Assembly: GCA_902779355.1 (NCBI GenBank)
Contig: CACZBF010000002.1
Location: 197,633-261,632 of the forward strand
Length of the DNA stretch: 64,000 bases
Reading direction: 5' to 3'
From: an uncultured Lachnospiraceae bacterium
GTDB taxonomy: Bacteria; Bacillota; Clostridia; Lachnospirales; Lachnospiraceae
The position numbers and the translations under genes are program-made. This document shows positions 9,107-17,807 of the stretch, one piece after another; the stretch's first letter is position 1, and each line of letters opens with the position of its first letter. The notes beneath the pieces were generated by a model. It made no database searches and was not told the origin of the DNA. It saw only the letters and a list, made by a program, of their open reading frames with translations.

Positions 9107-11019
9107 CTCAACGCACCTCCTATGATCATGGCCAGCATGACGATGATCACCGCAGCCGCCACAAGGCTGCTCGGCTCCATCAATTTCCGCTGTCCGACGT
9201 AATTTTTAAAATACCAGTTGGAAAGCTGCAGTTCTTTCGGATCTCCGAGGGAATCCGTAAAGTCGCGGTTGTCGCCGCGGTTCACGCCGCTCATGTAAGA
9301 AATCTTCTGATTCGCGGGGATGTTCTTTGTGGCCGAATGTGCGATCAACGGCACCGCAAAGATCACCACGATCACCACGATCAGCACGTACAAGAGCTTG
9401 CTCGGGAGCGCCGCCGAAGAATACCCGAAGGTCTCCAGAAGAAGCGGTTCTACATAAGTCGTGGAAAGCACCGGGAACAACACACAGAGCGCGATCATCA
9501 GAACCGCATGTATGATCAGCGAAATCTGCTCATTTTTCTTTGTAATATCCTTAATCTTGGGCTCTGTCGTAGAACTTAAAAGACGGTTTAACCATTTGGT
9601 CCAGTAGAACATCGTCGTTGCGGAACCAAAGCAGATCAGCAGCGCAAGGATGATATTGTGCTCGTTGACCGAAGCACGAAGCGCCGCCCACTTACTGACG
9701 AGCATACCGAATGGTGCCAGATACATACCCGCGATACCGATAAACATGATCCGACCCAGCATCGGGAGCCGATAGATCAGACCGTTCAGATCCTCGATGT
9801 CTCTGGTGTGCGTGGAGTTCTCGATCGCACCCATATCCTGGAACAGCATGGATTTACTGATGGCATGGAAGATCATCAGGAATACACCCGCCCAAACTGT
9901 CTCTGCCTGTCCGACGCCGGCGCAGGCCACCATCAGGCCGAGGTTACTGACCGTGGAAAGGGCGAGCACCTTTTTGCCGTCGCTCTGTGCCATCGCCATC
10001 AGGGATGCCATAAAGAACGTGAAACCACCGATAAAGGTGATCATCGAGCCCGTCAGCGTATCTGCCATGGCAGGCGATAATCGGAAGAGGATATAAATCC
10101 CGGCTTTAACCATCGTCGCCGAATGCAGCAATGCCGATGACGGCGTCGGCGCAACCATCGCACCCATCAACCACTTGGAGAACGGGAGCTGCGCGGATTT
10201 CGTCAGCGCCGCAAATGCGATCAACGCGATCGGGATCACCGTCGCGCTGTTTTCAAAGACGCCTTTCTCTACCAGATTAATAATGGAAACATCATGTTGT
10301 GCCAATGCGAAATACACGATCCCGCAAGCAAGTGCCGTACCGCCGAGGAGGTTCATCCACAACGCACGGAAAGAATTCTCGACCGCTTCGTCCGTCTTGG
10401 TATACCCGATCAGAAGGAACGAGCAGATCGAGGTGATCTCCCAGAACAGATCGATCCAAAGGAGGCTCGCCGACAGGACAAATCCGAACATCGCACCCAG
10501 GAACGCAAACAGCAGCATAAAGAAATAATACCGCCGATCCTGAAACTCCAGATGGTGGTGATGGTAGCCATGCATATACCCAACGGCATAGACGATAATA
10601 AGTCCTCCGATGAGGCCGATGATGATGCACATCAAAATGGCCAGGTGATCGATCCTCACATGATTTAACGGTGCCAGCTCCGGTCCGAAAAACTCCAGCC
10701 ACAAAAGCAGCAGCGTGGGGAAGATCATCAGCAGGCTGATCCAATACCTCTTATACTTAAAACAGAGGTAAGTCACGGCAACCATAAGCACGATCTCCGC
10801 GACACTAATGACGTGATCTGCCACTTCCGTGTTCTGATAAAGCAGGACGGTCTCGCCTCCGTCAAGCCCCCATAACGCCGCGAGCACGCCGACCGCGACC
10901 ATGATGACCACGGCGCTGGCATAGGCGATGGCATTACGAACCTTGTTTACCCGGATACAGAACATCAAAATCGATACCAGAAATGGAAAACAGATCAGAA
11001 ATGGTACAACAAAAGACAT
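9103..11019 (-). CDS. echA: Ech hydrogenase antiporter-like subunit EchA (NuoL-like)
   Basis: This 638-residue protein has some 14-16 predicted membrane segments and the Mrp/NuoL antiporter core (FWEITSICSFLLIGY, TKSAQLPFSKWLMGAM, PTPSSALLHSATMVKAGIY). It is the H+ or Na+ translocating subunit. It is the first gene of the hydrogenase operon proper, with an AAGGGAG ribosome site and an extended -10 promoter 22 bp upstream of the start. It overlaps echB by 4 bp. Confidence 0.96.
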   Translation of the reverse strand: MSFVVPFLICFPFLVSILMFCIRVNKVRNAIAYASAVVIMVAVGVLAALWGLDGGETVLLYQNTEVADHVISVAEIVLMVAVTYLCFKYKRYWISLLMIFPTLLLLWLEFFGPELAPLNHVRIDHLAILMCIIIGLIGGLIIVYAVGYMHGYHHHHLEFQDRRYYFFMLLFAFLGAMFGFVLSASLLWIDLFWEITSICSFLLIGYTKTDEAVENSFRALWMNLLGGTALACGIVYFALAQHDVSIINLVEKGVFENSATVIPIALIAFAALTKSAQLPFSKWLMGAMVAPTPSSALLHSATMVKAGIYILFRLSPAMADTLTGSMITFIGGFTFFMASLMAMAQSDGKKVLALSTVSNLGLMVACAGVGQAETVWAGVFLMIFHAISKSMLFQDMGAIENSTHTRDIEDLNGLIYRLPMLGRIMFIGIAGMYLAPFGMLVSKWAALRASVNEHNIILALLICFGSATTMFYWTKWLNRLLSSTTEPKIKDITKKNEQISLIIHAVLMIALCVLFPVLSTTYVEPLLLETFGYSSAALPSKLLYVLIVVIVVIFAVPLIAHSATKNIPANQKISYMSGVNRGDNRDFTDSLGDPKELQLSNWYFKNYVGQRKLMEPSSLVAAAVIIVMLAMIIGGALR

Positions 11020-11040
11020 TCCGGAATCTCCCTTCTAAAA

Positions 11041-11049
11041 ATTATATCA
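11041..11049 (-). promoter_or_regulatory. Extended -10 promoter for echA
   Basis: On the minus strand the sequence TGATATAAT (extended -10, TGnTATAAT) lies in the 38-bp gap between the response-regulator gene and echA. No good -35 is visible, as is common with extended -10 promoters. Transcription would start about 15 nt before the echA ATG. The hydrogenase genes could thus be transcribed separately from the kinase and regulator upstream. Confidence 0.55.
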
Positions 11050-11057
11050 AAAATTAA

Positions 11058-11843
11058 TTATTCAGCTCTTCGCGGTATTCCACTGACTACGACCTTGTCT
11101 TTGTCAAAGTACTCGTCAATGGCTGCCACAAGTTCAAACGGTTTCATTGTTTTCAGGAGGTACTTCACCGGTTTCAGTGCCAGCACCTTCATGATACTCT
11201 TTCGATCGCTTTTATTGGTCAAAAACATGACCGGTATATCTCTGGTGGTCTCATCGCTTTTCAGCATTTCAAGCACCTGCGGTCCGGATGTCACCGGCAT
11301 CTCATAATCCAGCAGGATCAGATCCACATCATTCTTTGCAAGGAATGTGATGGCTGCCATACCGGAATTCACCATGAACACTTTATATTTTCCGGAAAGC
11401 CAGGATTTGATCGCACGGAGCATCGTCCCGTCATCGTCCACCACAAGGATACGCTTCTTATCCGACCGGTGCTCTCCCGCCTCCATCACGCTCTGCAGTT
11501 TCTCGCCGAGCTCTTTGATATTCACGGGACGTTTGCAGACCATAGACAGTCGCTCTTCCGGGATCAACTTGTAAAATGTGTCCAGCTCCTCGTATTTCCC
11601 GATGACGCAGAGATCGATCTCATCCTCGTCGATCCGGTCATTGAGGTAAACACAGAGGTCTCGGTCAACCGCAGCGCCGTCCAGATACATCAGGTAAATG
11701 TCCGGTCTCTTCTCCAGACGATCGATCGCGTTCACATCCGGCAATACATGCAGGACATCAAAGCCTTCTTTTCCCAAGTCCGTCTCGATCGCATTGACCA
11801 TGAAACTTTTAAAATCGCCGATCAAAAGTACTTGTCTATCCAT
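11058..11843 (-). CDS. Two-receiver response regulator without output domain
   Basis: The C-terminal half (about residues 130-255) is a canonical receiver domain: acidic pocket VVDDD, phospho-acceptor Asp in LILLDYEMP, a Thr in FLTN and Lys in LLKTMKP. The N-terminal half has the same secondary-structure pattern (LLIGDF, YLMYLDG, VIGKYEE, CKRPVN) but lacks the acidic pair, and looks like a degenerate receiver. No DNA-binding domain is present, so it probably acts by protein contact. The ATG at 11843 is preferred over a GTG nine bases earlier because of the purine-rich GGTGGGG site. It follows the kinase gene with a 14-bp gap from its stop. Confidence 0.85.
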   Translation of the reverse strand: MDRQVLLIGDFKSFMVNAIETDLGKEGFDVLHVLPDVNAIDRLEKRPDIYLMYLDGAAVDRDLCVYLNDRIDEDEIDLCVIGKYEELDTFYKLIPEERLSMVCKRPVNIKELGEKLQSVMEAGEHRSDKKRILVVDDDGTMLRAIKSWLSGKYKVFMVNSGMAAITFLAKNDVDLILLDYEMPVTSGPQVLEMLKSDETTRDIPVMFLTNKSDRKSIMKVLALKPVKYLLKTMKPFELVAAIDEYFDKDKVVVSGIPRRAE

Positions 11844-11857
11844 CCGCCCCACCTATC

Positions 11858-14800
11858 TCAAAGTATCTCCAGCAGACGGTCACGATCCACCCCTGCCATC
11901 AACGTTTTTATTCTATCATATTTTTCCTGATATTCATCCGGTATTTGATAATTTTTTAATTGTTCCATAATCTGATCCGCATTATCATAATCATAGACGA
12001 GCAAAAGCTCTTTCAGATCGTCCAGCGCAGACAGGAATCCCTCGCTGTCCAAAAACGGCTTGGAGTCCTCATCTTCGCCGTCCTCGTCGGAAATGGCCGA
12101 CAGATTTTCCACATAACTGCGATATAAGGAAAGCAGACCGGACGTCTTTTCGTTGATCTCTGCCTCGTTCTTGTCATTTCCGCATTGCTCCAGATGAGCA
12201 GCCTGCGAGGAAAGATCCATGGCTCCGATCAGTCTGGCAGAACTCTTGAGGGCGTGCACCTCAATCGTGTAGTTCTCGTAATCGCGGTCGTGAAACAGTT
12301 TTTCGATCTTGTCCGCTTTCTCCAGGATCAACGTCCGGAATTCCTTCACGATCCCCCGCAGCGTATCCGCATCTCCGCAGTTTTTGAGCGCCTCGGAAAG
12401 ATCAATGCCCTGCAGGTTCATCAGATCTGTCATGCCCTCTCCCGTTTCACCGTTTGCACTCTCATCCTGTCCGGACGATCCGGCCGTAGTCGTTTCCTCC
12501 CTCTCAAACCCGTCTCCCATGGGGATTTCCACGAGCTCCGGCGGAAGATAGGTGATCATCATCTCCTCCAGCCGTGCCCCGTCGACCGGCTTGCTGAGGT
12601 AATCCCAGAAGCCGTGCTCCAGATACATCTCTCGCGCACCGGATACGACGTTCGCAGTCAATGCAATCGCCGGCGTGTCATAGTTCGGATTATCCGGCAT
12701 TTCGCGCAAATGATCCAGCACTTCGATGCCATCCATGCCCGGCATACGATGATCGATGAACAGCATATGATAATGATGCGTTTTCATCAGATAAAGCGCT
12801 TCACTGCCGCTGTCAGCGGTATCGATCTTGACTTTGGTATTTTTCAGAAGACCCTTCATGACCATGTGGTTCGTCGAAGTGTCATCCACCACAAGGATAG
12901 TCGCGTTCGGCGCCCGGAAACTCTCCCGATATTTCTTCTGCGGTTTCAGTTCGGAAGACATGATGTCGACATCACCGACCTCTTTCCACTCCAGGACCTC
13001 CTGCACCAGTTCGAAGGAAAAATTCGACCCGCGGCCATAGGTACTCTTGACATCCAGAGAGGATCCCATCTGGAAAAGAAGGCTGCGCACGATACTCATA
13101 CCAAGGCCGGTTCCCTCGATGGTAAGATTGCGTTTTTCATCGATCCGTTCAAACGGCGCAAACAGTTTTTCCAGATCCTCGCTCTTGATCCCAATCCCGG
13201 TATCCTTGACAGAAACCTTAAGCAGGATATGCTTATTATCCAGCTTCTCATAATCCAGAGACAGCGTGACATATCCCTTTTCCGTGTATTTCACGGCATT
13301 TGTCAGGATATTCGTTATGATCTGGCGGATCCGCAGTTCATCGCCGTAAAGGTGCTGCGGGAGCCGCGGGCTGACTTTTGCCTCCAGGTTGAGACCTTTT
13401 CCTCTGGCACGGAAGCCGATCATATTGACCAGTTCTTCCACCATCTCCCGCACGTCGTATTCCGTCGGGATGATCTCCATTTTACCGGATTCGATCTTGG
13501 AAAAATCAAGGATATCGTTGATCAGGGCAAGGAGCGTCCGGCCGGCGCTTTGAATATCCTGCGCGTAGGAAAGGGTGTTCTCCTCCTTGGTCTCTCTGAT
13601 AATGACCTCATCCATGCCGAGCACTGCATTGATCGGAGTCCTGATCTCATGGGACATATTGGAAAGGAAAGCAGTCTTTGCGTCGCTCGCCTGTCTCGCA
13701 ATTTCAAGTTCTGCCTCGATCTGCCGGTCTTCCTTGATCTTTGTGATATAACGGTTCATGTTGCCGAGCATGATAAGCAGGGAATGATAGATATCCCAGA
13801 TCTCATCCCGCACCTTCGGCTCGATCTCCGGCATCTCCTGCAGGAGCGCTTCCTTTTCTTCATCAGTCGCATCGGCATACGAGCTCATGAAGGAGGCGAT
13901 CTTGCGCATCGGGTTCACGGCATAGGTATTCACCGCATAATAGGTCAGCACGATGACCGGAACGACTACCACAGCCATCATCATGCCGAGCTCCATGCAA
14001 AAGGCATAGTAAGTATCCCCGCGGGATACGCTTGCGCCCGGCACGATCTCTCCGGTCTCGGCATAGGTTTCATCGATGGTGATGATTTGTGAGAGGCTGC
14101 CGACAGCGCCATTCTCTCCGTGTGCCGTATCCGCCTGCACACTCTCGCTCTTCCCGATAGACTCCCGCGTATCCGGATCGGACATCGACTTCGGCGCGAT
14201 CGCACCGAATAAAAGGCCCGCCAGCAGAATCGCCGCAAACATGATCACGATCAGATCGATCACCAGTCCGGTCAGCATCCGTCTCCCGAGGATCGAGGGC
14301 TTCTCCTCAACCTCGGCCTTGCGTTTCGCATAGCGGCTCGTATAAAAGTAGCCAACGAAGAAAAAGTCCTTCACACGATCCGGCGCCAGTTTAAAAAACA
14401 GATACAATCCCAAATAACCGATCAGGCATTCAGGAAGCATCATGACAAACAGCATGACAAGGCCGAGCAGTGACACCTGCGAAAAACCGGTTTCGGTCAA
14501 AGAGCAAGTCAAAAGATACCAGCCGTCACCCAGCACGAGCGCCGAGATCGCAGCGGCAAGCAAGGTCTTCCAGATGCTTTTCAGCCAGAGTTTTCTGGAA
14601 AAGAAATAGGCAAGACCTGAGATCACAAGAAACAGGAAGACCATATAACTGCGTGTGATATCCGTCGTGACCGCATACAAAAAGATCAGGACGACAAAGA
14701 CCATCGAATGCACATAGCCAAACAAACCGGCCAGGATGATCGCAAACATATGGGCGAATGAGAAGCCGATGAGGCCGATATGCATATAACTCGGCGTCCC

Positions 14801-14914
14801 GTTATACTTAATGTCCAGGATCGTGTACCACGAGCAGAACACAAGCACAACGGCATCTAATAGGAAATGAAGCCGCTTTTTCCGAAGACTGAATTCATCC
14901 AGATAATGATCCAT
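11858..14914 (-). CDS. Membrane hybrid sensor histidine kinase (HisKA-HATPase-REC-HPt)
   Basis: About 1018 residues. The N-terminal ~240 residues contain several hydrophobic segments; a short extracytoplasmic stretch, another membrane segment and a HAMP-like linker follow. HisKA has SNMSHEIRTP with the phospho-His near residue 422, followed by a HATPase domain (GTGLGMSIV) and a receiver with acceptor Asp in FIDHRMPGMDG (~719). The C-terminal HPt domain has VHALKSSARLIG, His near 887. This is a full four-step phosphorelay in one chain. The ATG chosen has GGAGGG seven bases upstream; a GTG lies 15 bases earlier. It is the first gene of the block leading into ech; its signal is unknown. Confidence 0.93.
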   Translation of the reverse strand: MDHYLDEFSLRKKRLHFLLDAVVLVFCSWYTILDIKYNGTPSYMHIGLIGFSFAHMFAIILAGLFGYVHSMVFVVLIFLYAVTTDITRSYMVFLFLVISGLAYFFSRKLWLKSIWKTLLAAAISALVLGDGWYLLTCSLTETGFSQVSLLGLVMLFVMMLPECLIGYLGLYLFFKLAPDRVKDFFFVGYFYTSRYAKRKAEVEEKPSILGRRMLTGLVIDLIVIMFAAILLAGLLFGAIAPKSMSDPDTRESIGKSESVQADTAHGENGAVGSLSQIITIDETYAETGEIVPGASVSRGDTYYAFCMELGMMMAVVVVPVIVLTYYAVNTYAVNPMRKIASFMSSYADATDEEKEALLQEMPEIEPKVRDEIWDIYHSLLIMLGNMNRYITKIKEDRQIEAELEIARQASDAKTAFLSNMSHEIRTPINAVLGMDEVIIRETKEENTLSYAQDIQSAGRTLLALINDILDFSKIESGKMEIIPTEYDVREMVEELVNMIGFRARGKGLNLEAKVSPRLPQHLYGDELRIRQIITNILTNAVKYTEKGYVTLSLDYEKLDNKHILLKVSVKDTGIGIKSEDLEKLFAPFERIDEKRNLTIEGTGLGMSIVRSLLFQMGSSLDVKSTYGRGSNFSFELVQEVLEWKEVGDVDIMSSELKPQKKYRESFRAPNATILVVDDTSTNHMVMKGLLKNTKVKIDTADSGSEALYLMKTHHYHMLFIDHRMPGMDGIEVLDHLREMPDNPNYDTPAIALTANVVSGAREMYLEHGFWDYLSKPVDGARLEEMMITYLPPELVEIPMGDGFEREETTTAGSSGQDESANGETGEGMTDLMNLQGIDLSEALKNCGDADTLRGIVKEFRTLILEKADKIEKLFHDRDYENYTIEVHALKSSARLIGAMDLSSQAAHLEQCGNDKNEAEINEKTSGLLSLYRSYVENLSAISDEDGEDEDSKPFLDSEGFLSALDDLKELLLVYDYDNADQIMEQLKNYQIPDEYQEKYDRIKTLMAGVDRDRLLEIL

Positions 14915-14940
14915 GCCAAAACCCTCCACACACTGTTTCT

Positions 14941-14949
14941 ATTGTACCA
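14941..14949 (-). promoter_or_regulatory. Extended -10 promoter for the hybrid kinase gene
   Basis: The minus strand reads TTGGTACAAT about 27 bp before the kinase ATG, an extended -10 (TGnTACAAT). The -35 region is only T-rich. This is the most likely start of the kinase-regulator transcript and possibly of read-through into the ech genes. Confidence 0.4.
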
Positions 14950-14980
14950 AGTTTTCACGGAAAAAACCAGAAAAATAATG

Positions 14981-15010
14981 TTGACTTTCTGTCTGACGTC
15001 ATTGTATAAT
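14981..15010 (+). promoter_or_regulatory. Sigma-70 promoter of the tRNA pair
   Basis: TTGACT (14981-14986) and a perfect TATAAT (15005-15010) are separated by 18 bp and lie 30 bp before the first tRNA. A strong consensus promoter is expected for stable RNA genes. Confidence 0.8.
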
Positions 15011-15040
15011 ACCAAAGCGGTTCTTTCGGGAATGGCATAC

Positions 15041-15113
15041 GGGATCTTAGCTCAGCTGGGAGAGCATCTGCCTTACAAGCAGAGGGTCACAGGTTCGAGC
15101 CCTGTAGGTCCCA
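15041..15113 (+). tRNA. tRNA-Val (anticodon TAC)
   Basis: A complete cloverleaf can be folded. The acceptor GGGATCT pairs with AGGTCCC (one G-U), the D arm contains AGCTGGGA, the anticodon stem TCTGC/GCAGA encloses CTTACAA, and the T arm has TTCGAGC. The anticodon TAC reads valine. The CCA end is not encoded. It shares a promoter with the next tRNA. Confidence 0.97.
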
Positions 15114-15167
15114 TCTGATCGTTTACGATACGGCTTAGGTTTCGGCCGTCTCCAAGATCAACAATAT

Positions 15168-15241
15168 GGCGATGTAGCTCAGCTGGCTAGAGCACACGGT
15201 TCATACCCGTGGTGTCGAGAGTTCAAGTCTCCCCATCGCTA
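15168..15241 (+). tRNA. tRNA-Met (anticodon CAT, elongator type)
   Basis: The acceptor GGCGATG pairs with CATCGCT. The anticodon stem CACGG/CCGTG encloses TTCATAC, giving anticodon CAT. The stem lacks the three G-C pairs of initiator tRNA, and the first base pairs with position 72, so it is an elongator Met tRNA. The body closely resembles known Firmicute elongator tRNA-Met. A tRNA-Ile with modified C34 is less likely. CCA is not encoded. Confidence 0.95.
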
Positions 15242-15243
15242 CG

Positions 15244-15285
15244 AAAAAGGTCATCACACGGATACGTGCGATGGCCTTTTCTTTT
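15244..15285 (+). terminator. Rho-independent terminator after the tRNAs
   Basis: The stem AAAAGGTCATCACACG pairs with CGTGCGATGGCCTTTT around a GATA loop, followed by CTTTT. Two internal pairs are weak. It directly follows the tRNA-Met 3' end and closes the tRNA transcript. Confidence 0.85.
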
Positions 15286-15441
15286 GCAACACAATTTCTT
15301 CACAAAAAAAACGAATTTCCAACACAAAAACAACGAACTTCTTTCACAGTTTTTCTTTAGGATAAGTGCAGAAAGAACAGTGCATAAAAGATGTGCGCGA
15401 TCCGTGCAGATCGAAACAGAAACTTGTGAAAGGAGTTTGCA

Positions 15442-16848
15442 ATGAAACAACGCGGAATCAAAAAATTTATCCAGAAAATGGCGGTGGTCGCGGCGGGAGC
15501 CGCTGTATTCGGGCTCGTTGCCGGCGGTACGTTCACGGGCGTGACCAAACTCACAGGCGCATTTGACCGGGCAGAAGCGTCCGCTGTCAGCGAAAATCAG
15601 CCTGTGATCGTGCAGGAGGAGCAGTCTTCCGGCGGAAACCGCTTACTGACCACAACGCCTGTGGACGGAAGTGCTACGGAGGCAGCGGTCGCAGCGGTCG
15701 CCAAAGAAGTGATGCCTTCCATCGTGGCGATCACGACACTCTCGGAAGCCGAGTACATGGATATGTTCGGACAGCATACCGGTCAGACCTACCAGAGCAA
15801 AGCAGCCGGGTCGGGCATCATCGTCGCACAGGATCAAAACTACCTTTATGTGGCGACGAATAACCATGTGGTGTCCGGTGCTAAGGAGCTGACAGTGCAG
15901 TTTGCGGACAATTCCACCGCACCGGCCGAGGTACAGGGAACAGACAGCAGAAATGACCTTGCGGTTGTGAAGATCTCTCTTTCCGATCTGAAAGACGGTA
16001 CGACGGATAACATCCGCGTGGCAACGCTTGGGGACTCGGATCAGGTTCAGGTCGGCGAAACAGCGATCGCCATCGGAAATGCACTTGGATACGGCCAGTC
16101 CGTGACCACCGGCATCATTTCGGCAGCGGGGCGCGAAATCACCTCACAGGATGCGGAGACAGGACAGACCGTCACCTTAACGCTCCTGCAGACAGATGCC
16201 GCGATCAACCCCGGAAACTCCGGCGGCGCGCTTCTGAATGCGAACGGCGCCGTAATCGGGATCAACTCCGCAAAATATTCTGATACGGCTGTAGAAGGCA
16301 TGGGATTTGCGATCCCGGTGAACACCGCAAAAGAGATCGTGGAAGCGATCATCAACGGAAATCTGGAAGAACTTCAGATGCAGGCCGGCTATCTCGGCGT
16401 CAGCGGTTGGGACATCGGCGAGGAAGAAGTCCAAAAATACAATATGCCGCAGGGTGTTTATATCGCAAAGATTGAAAGCGATTCCGCAGCAGAGCAGGCA
16501 GGACTTCGCGTGGGGCAGATCATTACCAAGGTCGACGGCAAGGAGATCACAACAACATCCCAATTGTCACAGGCAGTCCAGAGCCATAAAGGCGGAGATA
16601 CCATCACTGTGACGGTTGCAACGGCAGATAACGGATCCTATCCGGAAACGGATGTGACGGTAACGCTCGGCAGCCAGGCCGACAGACCGCAGGCAGAAGA
16701 TGCTGCAACGGAAGAACAGCCGCAGGATCAGCCGTCCGAAGGAGGACAGGACACACCGGATCAGCAGGTGCCTGAGCAGGGTCAGGGGCAGCCGAGCCCG
16801 TACTCCGAGGAAGATATCATGCAGTTCTTCCAGCAGTTTATGAGATAA
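15442..16848 (+). CDS. HtrA/DegP-family serine protease with PDZ domain
   Basis: This is a membrane-anchored envelope protease or chaperone of 468 residues. A single hydrophobic segment (residues ~14-30) is followed by a linker and a trypsin-like domain with catalytic triad His142 (TNNHVVSG), Asp172 (RNDLAVV) and Ser260 (NPGNSGGAL). One PDZ domain occupies about residues 310-405. The tail is rich in Gln, Pro, Asp and Glu. The ribosome site is AAAGGAG, eight bases before the ATG. It is a single gene between the tRNAs and a convergent HAD gene. Family members are usually induced by envelope stress; no specific operator was seen. Confidence 0.95.
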   Translation: MKQRGIKKFIQKMAVVAAGAAVFGLVAGGTFTGVTKLTGAFDRAEASAVSENQPVIVQEEQSSGGNRLLTTTPVDGSATEAAVAAVAKEVMPSIVAITTLSEAEYMDMFGQHTGQTYQSKAAGSGIIVAQDQNYLYVATNNHVVSGAKELTVQFADNSTAPAEVQGTDSRNDLAVVKISLSDLKDGTTDNIRVATLGDSDQVQVGETAIAIGNALGYGQSVTTGIISAAGREITSQDAETGQTVTLTLLQTDAAINPGNSGGALLNANGAVIGINSAKYSDTAVEGMGFAIPVNTAKEIVEAIINGNLEELQMQAGYLGVSGWDIGEEEVQKYNMPQGVYIAKIESDSAAEQAGLRVGQIITKVDGKEITTTSQLSQAVQSHKGGDTITVTVATADNGSYPETDVTVTLGSQADRPQAEDAATEEQPQDQPSEGGQDTPDQQVPEQGQGQPSPYSEEDIMQFFQQFMR

Positions 16849-16852
16849 TAAA

Positions 16853-17698
16853 TCAGGATTTAAGAAACCCCCAGATTGTCGCCGCGACACCGTCTTCCCT
16901 ATTGGATAGGGTGACGAGATCCGCGGCGGCTTTCGTTTCTTCTTCACTGTTGCCCATCGCAACGCCGATCCCGGCAGCACGGATCATATCGAGGTCGTTC
17001 CCGCTGTCTCCGATCGCCATGGTATCGGCAAGCGTAAAGCCCAGGTGTTCCGCAAGTTTTTCAAGTGCCATGGCCTTGCTCACATCATGTCTCGTCAGCT
17101 CCAGATTCGAAAACCCACCGGACACGATCCGAAAATACGGGTCATTAGAAAAGCGCTCCCAGACTTCGCGGCGCGCGCCCTCCTGTTCATCTTTCGGAAA
17201 GTTCATCGTGATCTTCTGAACGGGATCGGGAGCCTTTGCCACGTAAGATGCAATATCATCCACCACATTCCGGCTTTCCCTGATATAATTCCGCAGGGAT
17301 AGCGGCATCGGAAGCTCATCAATATACTGCCGGCATTTCTTGTCGGAATAGCCGTCCCCATCGATAAACACATCAAAATGCACTCGTCTTTCCAATAGGA
17401 ACGGCAGGATCTCCGTGATCTTCTCCAGGCTCATACATTGCGAGAACAGGCAGGTCCGTTGCCCGTTTCCGTCATATTGATAGACCGCCGCGCCGTTCGT
17501 TGTGATCGCATAGCGGATCCTCGCTTCTTCCATATAAGAAAGCGGCAGGCCGATATACGGGCGTCCTGTCGAGATTGTAATGACAACGCCCGCCTGCTGC
17601 GCCGCGGTGATCGCCTCTTTATTTTTTTCGGAAACGGCACTGGCCTCGTTAAACAAGGTCCCATCCAGATCCATTGCAAGTAGTTTTGGTTTTTTCAC
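16853..17698 (-). CDS. Cof-type HAD-superfamily phosphatase
   Basis: A sugar-phosphate or nucleotide phosphatase of the Cof/YwpJ type, about 281 residues. Motif I is AMDLDGTLF with the nucleophile Asp, motif II TISTGRPY, and the C-terminal motif IGDSGNDLDM. The large C2 cap lies between. The start is set at a GTG that has AGAAGGA eight bases upstream; an ATG 75 bases earlier lacks a ribosome site. The exact substrate cannot be read from sequence. It is divergent from metH and convergent with the HtrA gene (4-bp gap). Confidence 0.9.
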   Translation of the reverse strand: MKKPKLLAMDLDGTLFNEASAVSEKNKEAITAAQQAGVVITISTGRPYIGLPLSYMEEARIRYAITTNGAAVYQYDGNGQRTCLFSQCMSLEKITEILPFLLERRVHFDVFIDGDGYSDKKCRQYIDELPMPLSLRNYIRESRNVVDDIASYVAKAPDPVQKITMNFPKDEQEGARREVWERFSNDPYFRIVSGGFSNLELTRHDVSKAMALEKLAEHLGFTLADTMAIGDSGNDLDMIRAAGIGVAMGNSEEETKAAADLVTLSNREDGVAATIWGFLKS

Positions 17699-17807
17699 TC
17701 TGTATCCTTCTTTGTTTATATGATATGATAGTTCTGTTCTCATGAACGTAATGTGCGGATCGCACTTTCTCATTTATATCATGAACACTTAGGAGCGTGC
17801 AACTATC

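Noticed and set aside
12185-14092. 635-codon plus-strand frame antisense to the first hybrid kinase
   Set aside because: The kinase frame has all expected domains; the antisense translation is rich in His, Arg and Ile without motif.
15168-15241. Initiator tRNA-fMet
   Set aside because: It lacks the unpaired first acceptor base and the three G-C pairs of the anticodon stem; elongator tRNA-Met fits.
17699-17807. Cobalamin or SAM riboswitch before metH
   Set aside because: The divergent gap is only ~110 bp and shows no B12-box or SAM-box core.
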